Positions 1-5,795 of a DNA stretch of 7,719 nucleotides are shown piece after piece (the stretch's first letter is position 1; each line of letters starts with the position of its first letter). The notes under the pieces are model-generated. The model had not been told where the DNA came from, did no database searches, and saw nothing but the letters and a program-made list of their open reading frames with translations. A program made the position numbers and the translations under genes. The DNA comes from an uncultured Clostridia bacterium (lineage in GTDB: Bacteria > Bacillota > Clostridia > TANB77 > CAG-508). The stretch is from the NCBI GenBank assembly GCA_944390305.1, contig CALXPX010000056.1, forward strand, positions 1 to 7,719, in the 5' to 3' direction.

Positions 1-12
1 TAAGGAGGGATT

Positions 13-87
13 ATGACTATTGTTGTAAAAAAAGTTCCAAAATTTTTAAGAGGTTTTGTTAAGTTTATTTTTGGAATAAAAGACTAA
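13..87 (+). CDS. spoVM: Stage V sporulation protein M (SpoVM), 24 aa
   Basis: This 24-codon gene is preceded by a near-perfect Shine-Dalgarno (AAGGAGG at 2-8, 4 nt before the ATG) and ends in TAA. The peptide starts MTIVVKKVPKFLRGF and ends in GIKD. It aligns without gaps to B. subtilis SpoVM as I recall it (26 aa), sharing K7, P9, K10, F11, L12, G14, V16 and G21; the PKFL core with Pro at position 9 is the family hallmark. In the family, SpoVM is an amphipathic helix that recognises the convex outer forespore membrane and anchors the SpoIVA coat basement layer; it also interacts with FtsH. The facing gene is rpmB, as in B. subtilis, which independently supports the call. The promoter lies outside the window, so mother-cell control by a sporulation sigma factor is expected from the family but not seen. 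Unusual only for its very small size. Confidence 0.88.
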   Translation: MTIVVKKVPKFLRGFVKFIFGIKD

Positions 88-90
88 CTA

Positions 91-112
91 CATATGGAAA
101 ACATATGGAAAA
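91..112. repeat. Perfect 11-bp tandem direct repeat
   Basis: CATATGGAAAA occurs twice head to tail (91-101 and 102-112) between the spoVM stop codon and the terminator hairpin. The second copy supplies part of the A-run that becomes the U-tract when the terminator is read on the minus strand. It may simply be replication slippage; no function can be assigned. Confidence 0.8.
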
Positions 113-144
113 AACATCACCTAATCTAAATTAGATGATGTTTT
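109..144. terminator. Bidirectional intrinsic terminator between spoVM and rpmB
   Basis: A 9-bp stem (AAAACATCA at 111-119 with TGATGTTTT at 136-144) continues, after a one-base mismatch, with a 5-bp inner stem (CTAAT/ATTAG, 121-125 with 130-134) and a 4-base loop. On the + strand it is followed by TTTTATATATTTTTT; on the - strand it is followed by six U (complement of A109-114). It can therefore end spoVM transcription rightward and rpmB transcription leftward. Confidence 0.85.
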
Positions 145-159
145 ATATATTTTTTAAAA

Positions 160-357
160 TTACATGTTTCCTAATTTTGCTGAACGTAAGCATTTAGAGC
201 ATACAGACATTTTTTTGTTTTCTCCGTTTACTTTTATTCTTACTGTTCTAAGATTTGGTTTCCATGTTCTTGGTGCTCTTCTACTTACATGAGAACGAGC
301 AATACTTATCTTATTTCCGTTTGAAACTGCCTTTCCACAAACTTCACATTTAGCCAT
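160..357 (-). CDS. rpmB: 50S ribosomal protein L28, zinc-binding form
   Basis: This 65-aa protein has the normal length for bacterial L28 (bL28), a structural component of the large ribosomal subunit. It opens MAKCEVCGK and contains the typical basic core with HVSRRAPRTWKPNL (residues 23-36). Two CXXC pairs (C4/C7 and C53/C56) mark it as the zinc-binding C+ paralogue type rather than the cysteine-free form some bacteria use under zinc limitation. The ATG at 357 is set by a strong Shine-Dalgarno (AGGAGGTG, 365-372) 7 nt upstream. It has its own promoter (399-427) and converges on spoVM through a shared terminator. Expression is probably constitutive and growth-linked; no zinc-responsive (Zur) operator was recognised. 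Confidence 0.97.
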   Translation of the reverse strand: MAKCEVCGKAVSNGNKISIARSHVSRRAPRTWKPNLRTVRIKVNGENKKMSVCSKCLRSAKLGNM

Positions 358-398
358 TTTACTGCACCTCCTATGCTTAATTTAAATCGCTATTTATT

Positions 399-427
399 AT
401 AATAACATATTTATAAGAGAATTTCAA
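399..427 (-). promoter_or_regulatory. Sigma-A-type promoter of rpmB
   Basis: On the minus strand there is TTGAAA (-35, 422-427), a 17-nt spacer and TATTAT (-10, 399-404), which places the transcription start near 392 and gives a leader of about 35 nt. The -35 box begins only 16 nt beyond the stop codon of the pilin-like gene, and no terminator separates them, so rpmB may also receive read-through transcription. Confidence 0.65.
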
Positions 428-443
428 GTGTTTTTGAAGATTT

Positions 444-1622
444 TTAATCAGAAATTTTTAAATAAAGTGTTGCTCTGGTTGTTAAAGAAAATCCACTTTG
501 AGGCGCAACAATAAATCTGCTAGCTGCTACTTTTTGTCCACTTCCATCTATCGTATATGGATCTCTTGTAACTCTGCTAAGATCACCGTGAGCTTCTTGT
601 GTCCATTCGCAGTAATTACCTGCCAAATCATATATCTTTTTTGCTTCATAGTTTGAATCTGTACCTGTGTTTATGACTGCATTATAGTTTCCCAAAGAGC
701 TTGAATCTGTATCAGTATTATATTCATCTTTAAGCCAGTTACAAACTTCATCCCATTGGCAACCATATATCATAGATGTTTTAGCATAATTTGTGTTTAC
801 AATTTTCTTACAAGAGTTATATAATTCATACCAATTTCCAGAAGTTAAAACTTGTCCACTTTTTTCTCTTGGATCTTCCAAGCTTCCTGTTAGTTCATAT
901 CTTCCTATATAAAATCCATTATATTTTTCTATACTTTTTACCATATTAGTATATTCATTAACAAATTCCTGAGCCAAATCTTCTATTGTCCCATCCTTTT
1001 CTAAAATTGTATTTATATTTTCACTCTTAGTATCATAATCGCTTAATACATCAGGCTCTCTTACTGAAGATGTATCTCCTGGTTTTACTGTCCCATAATT
1101 TTGTTTATTACTATCTATTATTCTTAAAATACTATATTTATTTGTTGATATTTGCACTTTATTTAATGGTACAGTTTCTGTTTTAATCATATTATTAATA
1201 TTTTCTACTGGTACCCATACAAATTGGTTTTCTTTTTCATCTTCTATAACTATACCATCATCAATATCTATTCCTGAATCATCAGCTATTCCAAAACCTC
1301 CTGGTATTGTTATATCATCTCCGCTTTCATCTTTTATTGTTGTTGTAGTATCAAATTTATCTCCACCAATTACATCTGATACTTTTATATCTTCTTTATT
1401 GTTTGTATATTGATCAATAAAATCTTCTGCATTTTGAAGTTCTTTTTCTTCATTCTCGCTTGCTTCTTTCCATATATCTACAGCATTTTCTGCTCTTGTA
1501 AATATTCCATTACTTCCTATTGTAAGACTAATTGCAACTCCTGCTAATATTAGTAATACTATTATAGTTACAACTAATGCTATTAACGTTATACCTTTTA
1601 CCCTATTTTTTATCTTTTCCAT
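444..1622 (-). CDS. Pilin-like N-terminus fused to SUMF1/FGE-like (C-type-lectin-like) domain, surface protein
   Basis: This 392-aa protein has a short basic leader (MEKIKNRVKG), then ITLIALVVTI and a continuous hydrophobic helix to about residue 33. This is the layout of a type IV prepilin, with cleavage expected after G10, but mature position 5 is Ala (A15) instead of the usual Glu. Residues 45-70 form a charged helix, and 78-130 an acidic Thr/Asp/Gly-rich linker with IPGGFGI (106-112). From about 134 to the end there are signatures of the FGE-sulfatase/SUMF1 fold: FVWVPV (134-139), GFYIGRYEL (236-244), MIYGCQWDEVCNWL (284-297), YDLAGNYCEWT (331-341), and a final R/LYLK strand. The four cysteines (C271, C288, C294, C338) all lie before the region where formylglycine-generating enzymes carry their catalytic Cys pair, so I infer a binding or structural domain rather than an enzyme. 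The start is fixed by AAAGGAGA (1629-1636) 6 nt upstream. It has its own promoter and no pilus assembly genes beside it. The ligand and function are unknown. Confidence 0.75.
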   Translation of the reverse strand: MEKIKNRVKGITLIALVVTIIVLLILAGVAISLTIGSNGIFTRAENAVDIWKEASENEEKELQNAEDFIDQYTNNKEDIKVSDVIGGDKFDTTTTIKDESGDDITIPGGFGIADDSGIDIDDGIVIEDEKENQFVWVPVENINNMIKTETVPLNKVQISTNKYSILRIIDSNKQNYGTVKPGDTSSVREPDVLSDYDTKSENINTILEKDGTIEDLAQEFVNEYTNMVKSIEKYNGFYIGRYELTGSLEDPREKSGQVLTSGNWYELYNSCKKIVNTNYAKTSMIYGCQWDEVCNWLKDEYNTDTDSSSLGNYNAVINTGTDSNYEAKKIYDLAGNYCEWTQEAHGDLSRVTRDPYTIDGSGQKVAASRFIVAPQSGFSLTTRATLYLKISD

Positions 1623-1652
1623 ATTTTTTCTCCTTTGCGTTTTTCCATAAAT

Positions 1653-1681
1653 ATTTTATCAAATAGTATTTTTATGTACAA
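1653..1681 (-). promoter_or_regulatory. Extended -10 promoter of the pilin-like gene
   Basis: On the minus strand a weak -35 (TTGTAC, 1676-1681), a 17-nt spacer and TAAAAT (-10, 1653-1658) are present. A TG one base before the -10 (TGATAAAAT) makes it an extended -10 promoter, which would offset the poor -35. The -35 ends 6 bp short of the rqcP stop codon, and no terminator hairpin was seen between rqcP and this gene, so read-through from addA-rqcP is also possible. Confidence 0.5.
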
Positions 1682-1687
1682 GTAGTT

Positions 1688-1924
1688 TTATAAAATTTTT
1701 ACTACATCTTCAGTATTTACACTTTGTTTTTTTGGTATTTGGGTTACTTGAAATTTAGATATATTATCTCCAAATTTTATTTCTATTATATCTCCTATTT
1801 TCACTTCATAGCTTGGCTTTACTATTTTTCCATTTACACTTATCCTTCCTCCATCTGCGGCTTCATTTGCAACAGTTCTTCTTTTTATAATTCTTGATAC
1901 TTTTAAAAATTTGTCTATTCTCAT
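1688..1924 (-). CDS. rqcP: RqcP (YabO), S4-domain ribosome-associated quality control factor
   Basis: This 78-aa protein is almost entirely one S4 RNA-binding domain. It opens MRIDKFLKVSRIIKRRTVA, nearly the same as B. subtilis YabO/RqcP, followed by A22-D24-GGRISVNGKIVKPSYEV (the S4 beta-hairpin) and VKIGDIIEIKFG (41-52). In the family, RqcP acts with RqcH on obstructed 50S subunits carrying peptidyl-tRNA and supports processive addition of C-terminal Ala tails that mark stalled peptides for degradation. The basic cluster K14-R16 is the likely RNA contact surface. Its length fits RqcP (about 80-90 aa) rather than the longer Hsp15/HslR. It lies 36 nt downstream of addA with its own Shine-Dalgarno (GAAAGG, 1931-1936, 6 nt from the ATG) and no intervening terminator, so it is probably cotranscribed with addA. 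In many Firmicutes it sits next to sporulation or HU genes instead, so this placement is less usual. Confidence 0.93.
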   Translation of the reverse strand: MRIDKFLKVSRIIKRRTVANEAADGGRISVNGKIVKPSYEVKIGDIIEIKFGDNISKFQVTQIPKKQSVNTEDVVKIL

Positions 1925-1960
1925 AAATTTCCTTTCTACCTTTTTAACTTTATTTTATTA

Positions 1961-4900
1961 TTATTTAATTAATATCTTTTTATTTAAATATGTAGAATAT
2001 ATATATGTATATTCTACTTTTCTTTTTAAAGATTTTTCTAATGCAATATTATATAATCTTAATTGAGTAATATATTTATCTATAAGTTCTTTTTCATCAT
2101 TATTTTTTAAATAATCTGTTTTATAATCAACTAAAATTAATTCATCTTTATTATTTATATAATATAAATCTATAATTCCTTGCACTAAGATCTTTTCATC
2201 CGTTTCTTCATATATTTCATTAGAATTTATATTTAAATAAAAAGGTGTTTCCTTTTTTACTAATTTTGCTTTTTGAAGTTCTAAATACAAATCTGAATTT
2301 AAATAATTTTTAATAACATTCATATTTATAGCTTTTTTCTCTTCTTCTGTTATTATATTTTTGTTTATCAAAGTATTTATTAAATTTTCTACTTCTTCTA
2401 TATTTTTTTCATTCGATATTTTACTTAAAATCAAATGAATTATACTTCCTTTTCTAGCACCTGTAATATTTTTATCTTCTTCAAAACTTGGAACTTTTCT
2501 TGCTATCATTTTTTCTTGTTTTAAAGCTGTTACTGAAGTTTTTGTTGGAAGGTCAACATTTTTTTCATATTCATATTTAAAATTTAGTAATTTATCTATT
2601 TTTTCATATTTTTCATTCTCTATTTCATGATTATTAATTTCATTTATTAAATCTGCTTTTTTCTTTTTATCATCTTGCTCTTCATTAATATCTTTTTTTA
2701 CTAAATCAGATTTATTATATATATTAAGTTCCATTGTATTTTTTTCATTATATTCATAAACTAACTCTAACCAATCAAGATAACTTCTATATTTCTCAAC
2801 AATTTCAGAATTTAACTTCTCTGGTTTATTAAATTTATAATATTTATTTAGTTCTTGTCTTTTATCTTCTAAATCTTTATTTATATCTTTACTTGTTCCA
2901 ACAATTATAAGCTTGTTTTTTGCCCTAGTTAATGCAACATACAAAATTCTCATTTCTTCTGAAATAGATTCTTTTTTTGATTTTATTTTTATAGCTTCTT
3001 TTGTAAGTGTTGGAAATTCTATTCCATTAGATAAATAATTAACACCTATACCTATTTGATTATCTAATACAATTTTATCATTCATATCTCTTAAATTAAA
3101 TTTTTTACTTGTTCCGCATAAAAACACAATAGGAAATTCTAGTCCTTTACTTTTATGTATGCTCATAATTCTTACTACATCATCATTTTCTCCTATCACT
3201 CTTGCAGCAGATAAATCATTATTAGTTGTTCCTACTTTTTCCATAAATATTATAAAATTAAAAAGCCCCTTGAAACTAATCTTTTCATATTCTTTTGCCT
3301 TTTCAAATAATTTTTTTAAATTTGCTTGTCTTAAATTTCCATCAGGCATTAAACCTACATAATGATAATATCCTGTTTCGCTATATATATTCCAAATAAA
3401 CTCTTCTAAAGTCATTTCTTTTTCTTTTTGTTTTAGTTTTTCTAAAAGGCTTAAAAAATTTTGTATTTTTAATTTTAAATTATCATTAATTAAATTTGAA
3501 TCCTCCGCTTCTTTAAATGCTTTATAAAATAAATCACTTTTATTTACTAATCTTATTTCAATCAATTCATTATCAGTAAATCCGCCTATTGCAGATCTTA
3601 AAACAGTTACCAGTGGTATATCTTGTAGTGGATTATCTATTACTTTAAGCAAAGACATAATTGTATCAATTTCTATAGTATGCAAATATTCTGTTGTTAT
3701 ATCTGAAAATACTGGTATATTTTCTTGCATAAGTTCTTTTTCATATATGCTTGCTACAGATTTTGGACTTCTTAATAAAATAGTCATATCTTTATATGGT
3801 ATGCCTTTACTATGTAATTCATTTATTTTTCTAATAACCACTCTTGCTTCGAGTGCCGCATTTTCTATTACTTCTTGAAGTTCACTATTATCATCTTTTT
3901 CTTCTTGCATATTTATAATATTAAGTTCTGTTTTACAATCTAAATCAATATCTTCAAATTCTCTTCCTTGATTTAAAGCCTCCTCTTCTGTATATTCTAT
4001 TTCGCCTAATTTTTCACTCATTATATTTGTAAAAACTAGGTTTGTTATATCCAATATATCTTTTCTACTTCTAAAATTTTTATATAACAAAATCTTTGTA
4101 TTTTCCTCTACATTATCTTTAGGCAAAATATATTCATTATATTTTTGCAAAAAAAGTTTTGGATTAGCTTGTCTAAATTTGTATATACTTTGCTTAACAT
4201 CTCCAACCATAAAAATATTTTTGCCATTAGATACACTTTTTAATATATATTCCTGTACAGAATTACTATCTTGATATTCATCAATTTCAATTTCATTAAA
4301 ATCATATTTCTTAGCAATTTCAGTAGGCCTTCCATTTTCATCCACTAAAATCTTAAGAGCTAAATGTTCTATATCACTAAAATCCACTATATTTTTCTCT
4401 TTTTTTCTCTTAGTAAATTCATCTTCAAAACATTCAACTAAATTATATAAAAGTTTTAACGTATCATACATTTCTTTAATATCTTGGATTGCTCCTTTAG
4501 AATCACATCTAACAGACTTTTGAATGTTTTCTAAATTTCCTTTTACTAAATCTCTAATAGATTTAGCTCTTTCCTTTACTTCTTTTTCTTCTTCTGAAAT
4601 TTTATTTTTTCTTGGCCAAGTATTCCATACTTTATTATTTATTTGAAAGAAAAAATCATCCCAGCTTTCAAAGTTCATATTATTAATATCTTTAAAATCT
4701 TTATTTAAAGTAATTAAAAAGTCTCCTAAGTTTGGATATAAACTAATTTCTTCAATTGCTGAAAGTAAACTTACTCTGCAATCATCTATACTATCTTTTG
4801 CTTTTTCTAATATTATTTTGCCCCATTTAGTATTAGAAAAATCGGTATATTCTAAATTATAATCCTCTACAGCAGATTCTATCCACTTGTCTGGAAATGG

Positions 4901-5452
4901 ATCACTTTGAATAAATTCATAAATTTTTAAAATCATATCTTTTAAATAAGAATCATCTTTATAACTAGTATATGTATTTAGTAATTTAAAAAATTCTTCA
5001 TCTTGGCTTTCATATTTATCTTCAAAAATATCTTCAATTACTTCTTGCTTCATAATCTCAATTTCAGATTCATCTGCAACTCTAAAATTACTACTCATTC
5101 CTATTTCAAAAAAATTATTTCTAATTACATTTAAGCAAAATGAATGTATTGTACTAATATTAGCTTTATTTATAAGTAATAATTGCCTTTGCAAATTCTG
5201 GTCATCTGGACATTCCTCAATTTTCTTATAAATTTCATCCATCAATCTTTGTTTCATTTCACTAGCTGCTGCATTTGTAAATGTTACTACTAGTATTTTA
5301 TCTATGTCTACTTTTTCATTTACAATTTTATTTACAATTCTTTCAACTAAAACAGATGTTTTACCACTTCCTGCAGCTGCTGATACTAAAATATTCACGC
5401 CAGATAAATTAATTGCTTTTAATTGTTCATCAGTCCATTTTTTACTTGACAT
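1961..5452 (-). CDS. addA: ATP-dependent helicase/nuclease subunit A (AddA)
   Basis: This 1163-aa protein has the full AddA architecture. UvrD/Rep superfamily 1A helicase motifs run in order: Walker A AAAGSGKT (25-32), motif Ia TFTN (57-60), motif II DEYQD (391-395), motif III GDVKQSIYKFR (417-427), motif IV NFRS (459-462), motif V SIHKSKGLEF (764-773) and motif VI ILYVALTRAK (836-845). A charged, Asn/Lys/Glu-rich linker (about 900-965) leads to a RecB-type nuclease domain with H1006, D1095 (GIID), D1109-K1111 (DYKTD) and QLRLY (1130-1134). All expected catalytic residues are present, so it should be active. In the family, AddAB unwinds and resects double-strand breaks until it meets a Chi-like site and then loads RecA; AddA supplies the 3'-5' helicase and one nuclease. 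The start is set by GGAGGAG (5460-5466), 7 nt before the ATG. It is the first gene of an addA-rqcP unit. addB, usually directly upstream in Firmicutes, is absent here. Confidence 0.97.
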   Translation of the reverse strand: MSSKKWTDEQLKAINLSGVNILVSAAAGSGKTSVLVERIVNKIVNEKVDIDKILVVTFTNAAASEMKQRLMDEIYKKIEECPDDQNLQRQLLLINKANISTIHSFCLNVIRNNFFEIGMSSNFRVADESEIEIMKQEVIEDIFEDKYESQDEEFFKLLNTYTSYKDDSYLKDMILKIYEFIQSDPFPDKWIESAVEDYNLEYTDFSNTKWGKIILEKAKDSIDDCRVSLLSAIEEISLYPNLGDFLITLNKDFKDINNMNFESWDDFFFQINNKVWNTWPRKNKISEEEKEVKERAKSIRDLVKGNLENIQKSVRCDSKGAIQDIKEMYDTLKLLYNLVECFEDEFTKRKKEKNIVDFSDIEHLALKILVDENGRPTEIAKKYDFNEIEIDEYQDSNSVQEYILKSVSNGKNIFMVGDVKQSIYKFRQANPKLFLQKYNEYILPKDNVEENTKILLYKNFRSRKDILDITNLVFTNIMSEKLGEIEYTEEEALNQGREFEDIDLDCKTELNIINMQEEKDDNSELQEVIENAALEARVVIRKINELHSKGIPYKDMTILLRSPKSVASIYEKELMQENIPVFSDITTEYLHTIEIDTIMSLLKVIDNPLQDIPLVTVLRSAIGGFTDNELIEIRLVNKSDLFYKAFKEAEDSNLINDNLKLKIQNFLSLLEKLKQKEKEMTLEEFIWNIYSETGYYHYVGLMPDGNLRQANLKKLFEKAKEYEKISFKGLFNFIIFMEKVGTTNNDLSAARVIGENDDVVRIMSIHKSKGLEFPIVFLCGTSKKFNLRDMNDKIVLDNQIGIGVNYLSNGIEFPTLTKEAIKIKSKKESISEEMRILYVALTRAKNKLIIVGTSKDINKDLEDKRQELNKYYKFNKPEKLNSEIVEKYRSYLDWLELVYEYNEKNTMELNIYNKSDLVKKDINEEQDDKKKKADLINEINNHEIENEKYEKIDKLLNFKYEYEKNVDLPTKTSVTALKQEKMIARKVPSFEEDKNITGARKGSIIHLILSKISNEKNIEEVENLINTLINKNIITEEEKKAINMNVIKNYLNSDLYLELQKAKLVKKETPFYLNINSNEIYEETDEKILVQGIIDLYYINNKDELILVDYKTDYLKNNDEKELIDKYITQLRLYNIALEKSLKRKVEYTYIYSTYLNKKILIK

Positions 5453-5474
5453 TATATGACTCCTCCATAAATCA

Positions 5475-5503
5475 AGTATATATTAATTTAAAATATATTT
5501 CAA
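5475..5503 (-). promoter_or_regulatory. Sigma-A-type promoter of addA-rqcP
   Basis: On the minus strand there is TTGAAA (-35, 5498-5503), a 17-nt spacer and TATACT (-10, 5475-5480). The predicted start, near 5468, leaves a very short leader with the Shine-Dalgarno almost at its 5' end. An 11-bp tandem repeat directly abuts the -35 box. No SOS (LexA) box of the Firmicute type was recognised. Confidence 0.65.
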
Positions 5504-5525
5504 CTATAACTAAACCATAACTAAA
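5504..5525 (-). repeat. 11-bp tandem repeat abutting the addA -35 box
   Basis: Read on the minus strand, TTTAGTTATGG (5525-5515) is followed immediately by TTTAGTTATAG (5514-5504), identical at 10 of 11 positions, and then directly by the TTGAAA -35 box. The 11-bp period places both copies on the same face of the DNA helix, as expected for a two-subunit or tandem regulator site, but chance in AT-rich DNA is not excluded. Confidence 0.6.
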
Positions 5526-5736
5526 TCTATTTTTTATTTTTATTTTTTATTTTATATAATTTAATATTTTTTACAAAATTGCCAAAAAATTTTACAAATA
5601 TATATTTTTTTATGAGACATAATATATAAAAAATTTATTTTATATTTTTAATATTTTTTTGCAAAATCTTAAGTTTTATTCAAATAAAAATCTTTTCTTT
5701 TTTAGTAAAAAAACCACAAATAGGTATCTTCTTTAG
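5526..5736. other. AT-rich divergent intergenic region, no gene seen
   Basis: This stretch between the divergent addA and 5796 genes is almost entirely A and T, with long T-runs such as TTTTTATTTTTATTTTTTA near 5530-5549. A 9-bp repeat TTTTACAAA recurs at 5569-5577 and 5590-5598, 21 bp apart. A small all-A/T hairpin (TTTTAT/ATAAAA) lies near 5675-5692. No open reading frame with a ribosome-binding site, no tRNA and no riboswitch-like structure was recognised. It may be bent or regulatory DNA. Confidence 0.6.
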
Positions 5737-5766
5737 TTGTATATTTTTTTTATATTTGGATAAAAT
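5737..5766 (+). promoter_or_regulatory. Candidate promoter of the 5796 gene
   Basis: TTGTAT (5737-5742), an 18-nt spacer and TAAAAT (5761-5766) would start transcription near 5773, giving a leader of about 23 nt. Both hexamers deviate from consensus and the surroundings are AT-rich, so other starts, including a sporulation sigma factor, cannot be excluded. Confidence 0.4.
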
Positions 5767-5795
5767 AATTTTAGATTTTTTTATTGGAGGTTATT

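Noticed and set aside
444..1622. Active formylglycine-generating enzyme or sulfatase modifier
   Set aside because: No cysteine pair lies in the C-terminal part where the catalytic residues of that family occur, and no sulfatase gene is nearby.
444..1622. Member of a complete diversity-generating retroelement
   Set aside because: No reverse transcriptase, accessory gene or template repeat is visible in the window; kept only as a hypothesis for genome-wide checking.
3159..3362. Open frame of 67 codons on the + strand
   Set aside because: It lies wholly inside addA on the opposite strand, in the helicase region, and its composition is simply the complement of that gene.
1961..5452. Defence-type UvrD/nuclease helicase rather than AddA
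   Set aside because: Motif order, ~1160-aa length and the C-terminal DYKTD nuclease domain match AddA throughout, and no defence genes flank it.
5526..5736. Riboswitch, small RNA or replication origin in the AT-rich gap
   Set aside because: There are only A/T tracts, a weak hairpin and short repeats; no conserved riboswitch core, no DnaA-box cluster and no G/C-bearing stem was found.
5784..5795. TTG start giving four extra residues for the gene at 5796
   Set aside because: The GGAGG Shine-Dalgarno at 5786-5790 would be inside the coding region; the ATG at 5796 is correctly spaced from it.
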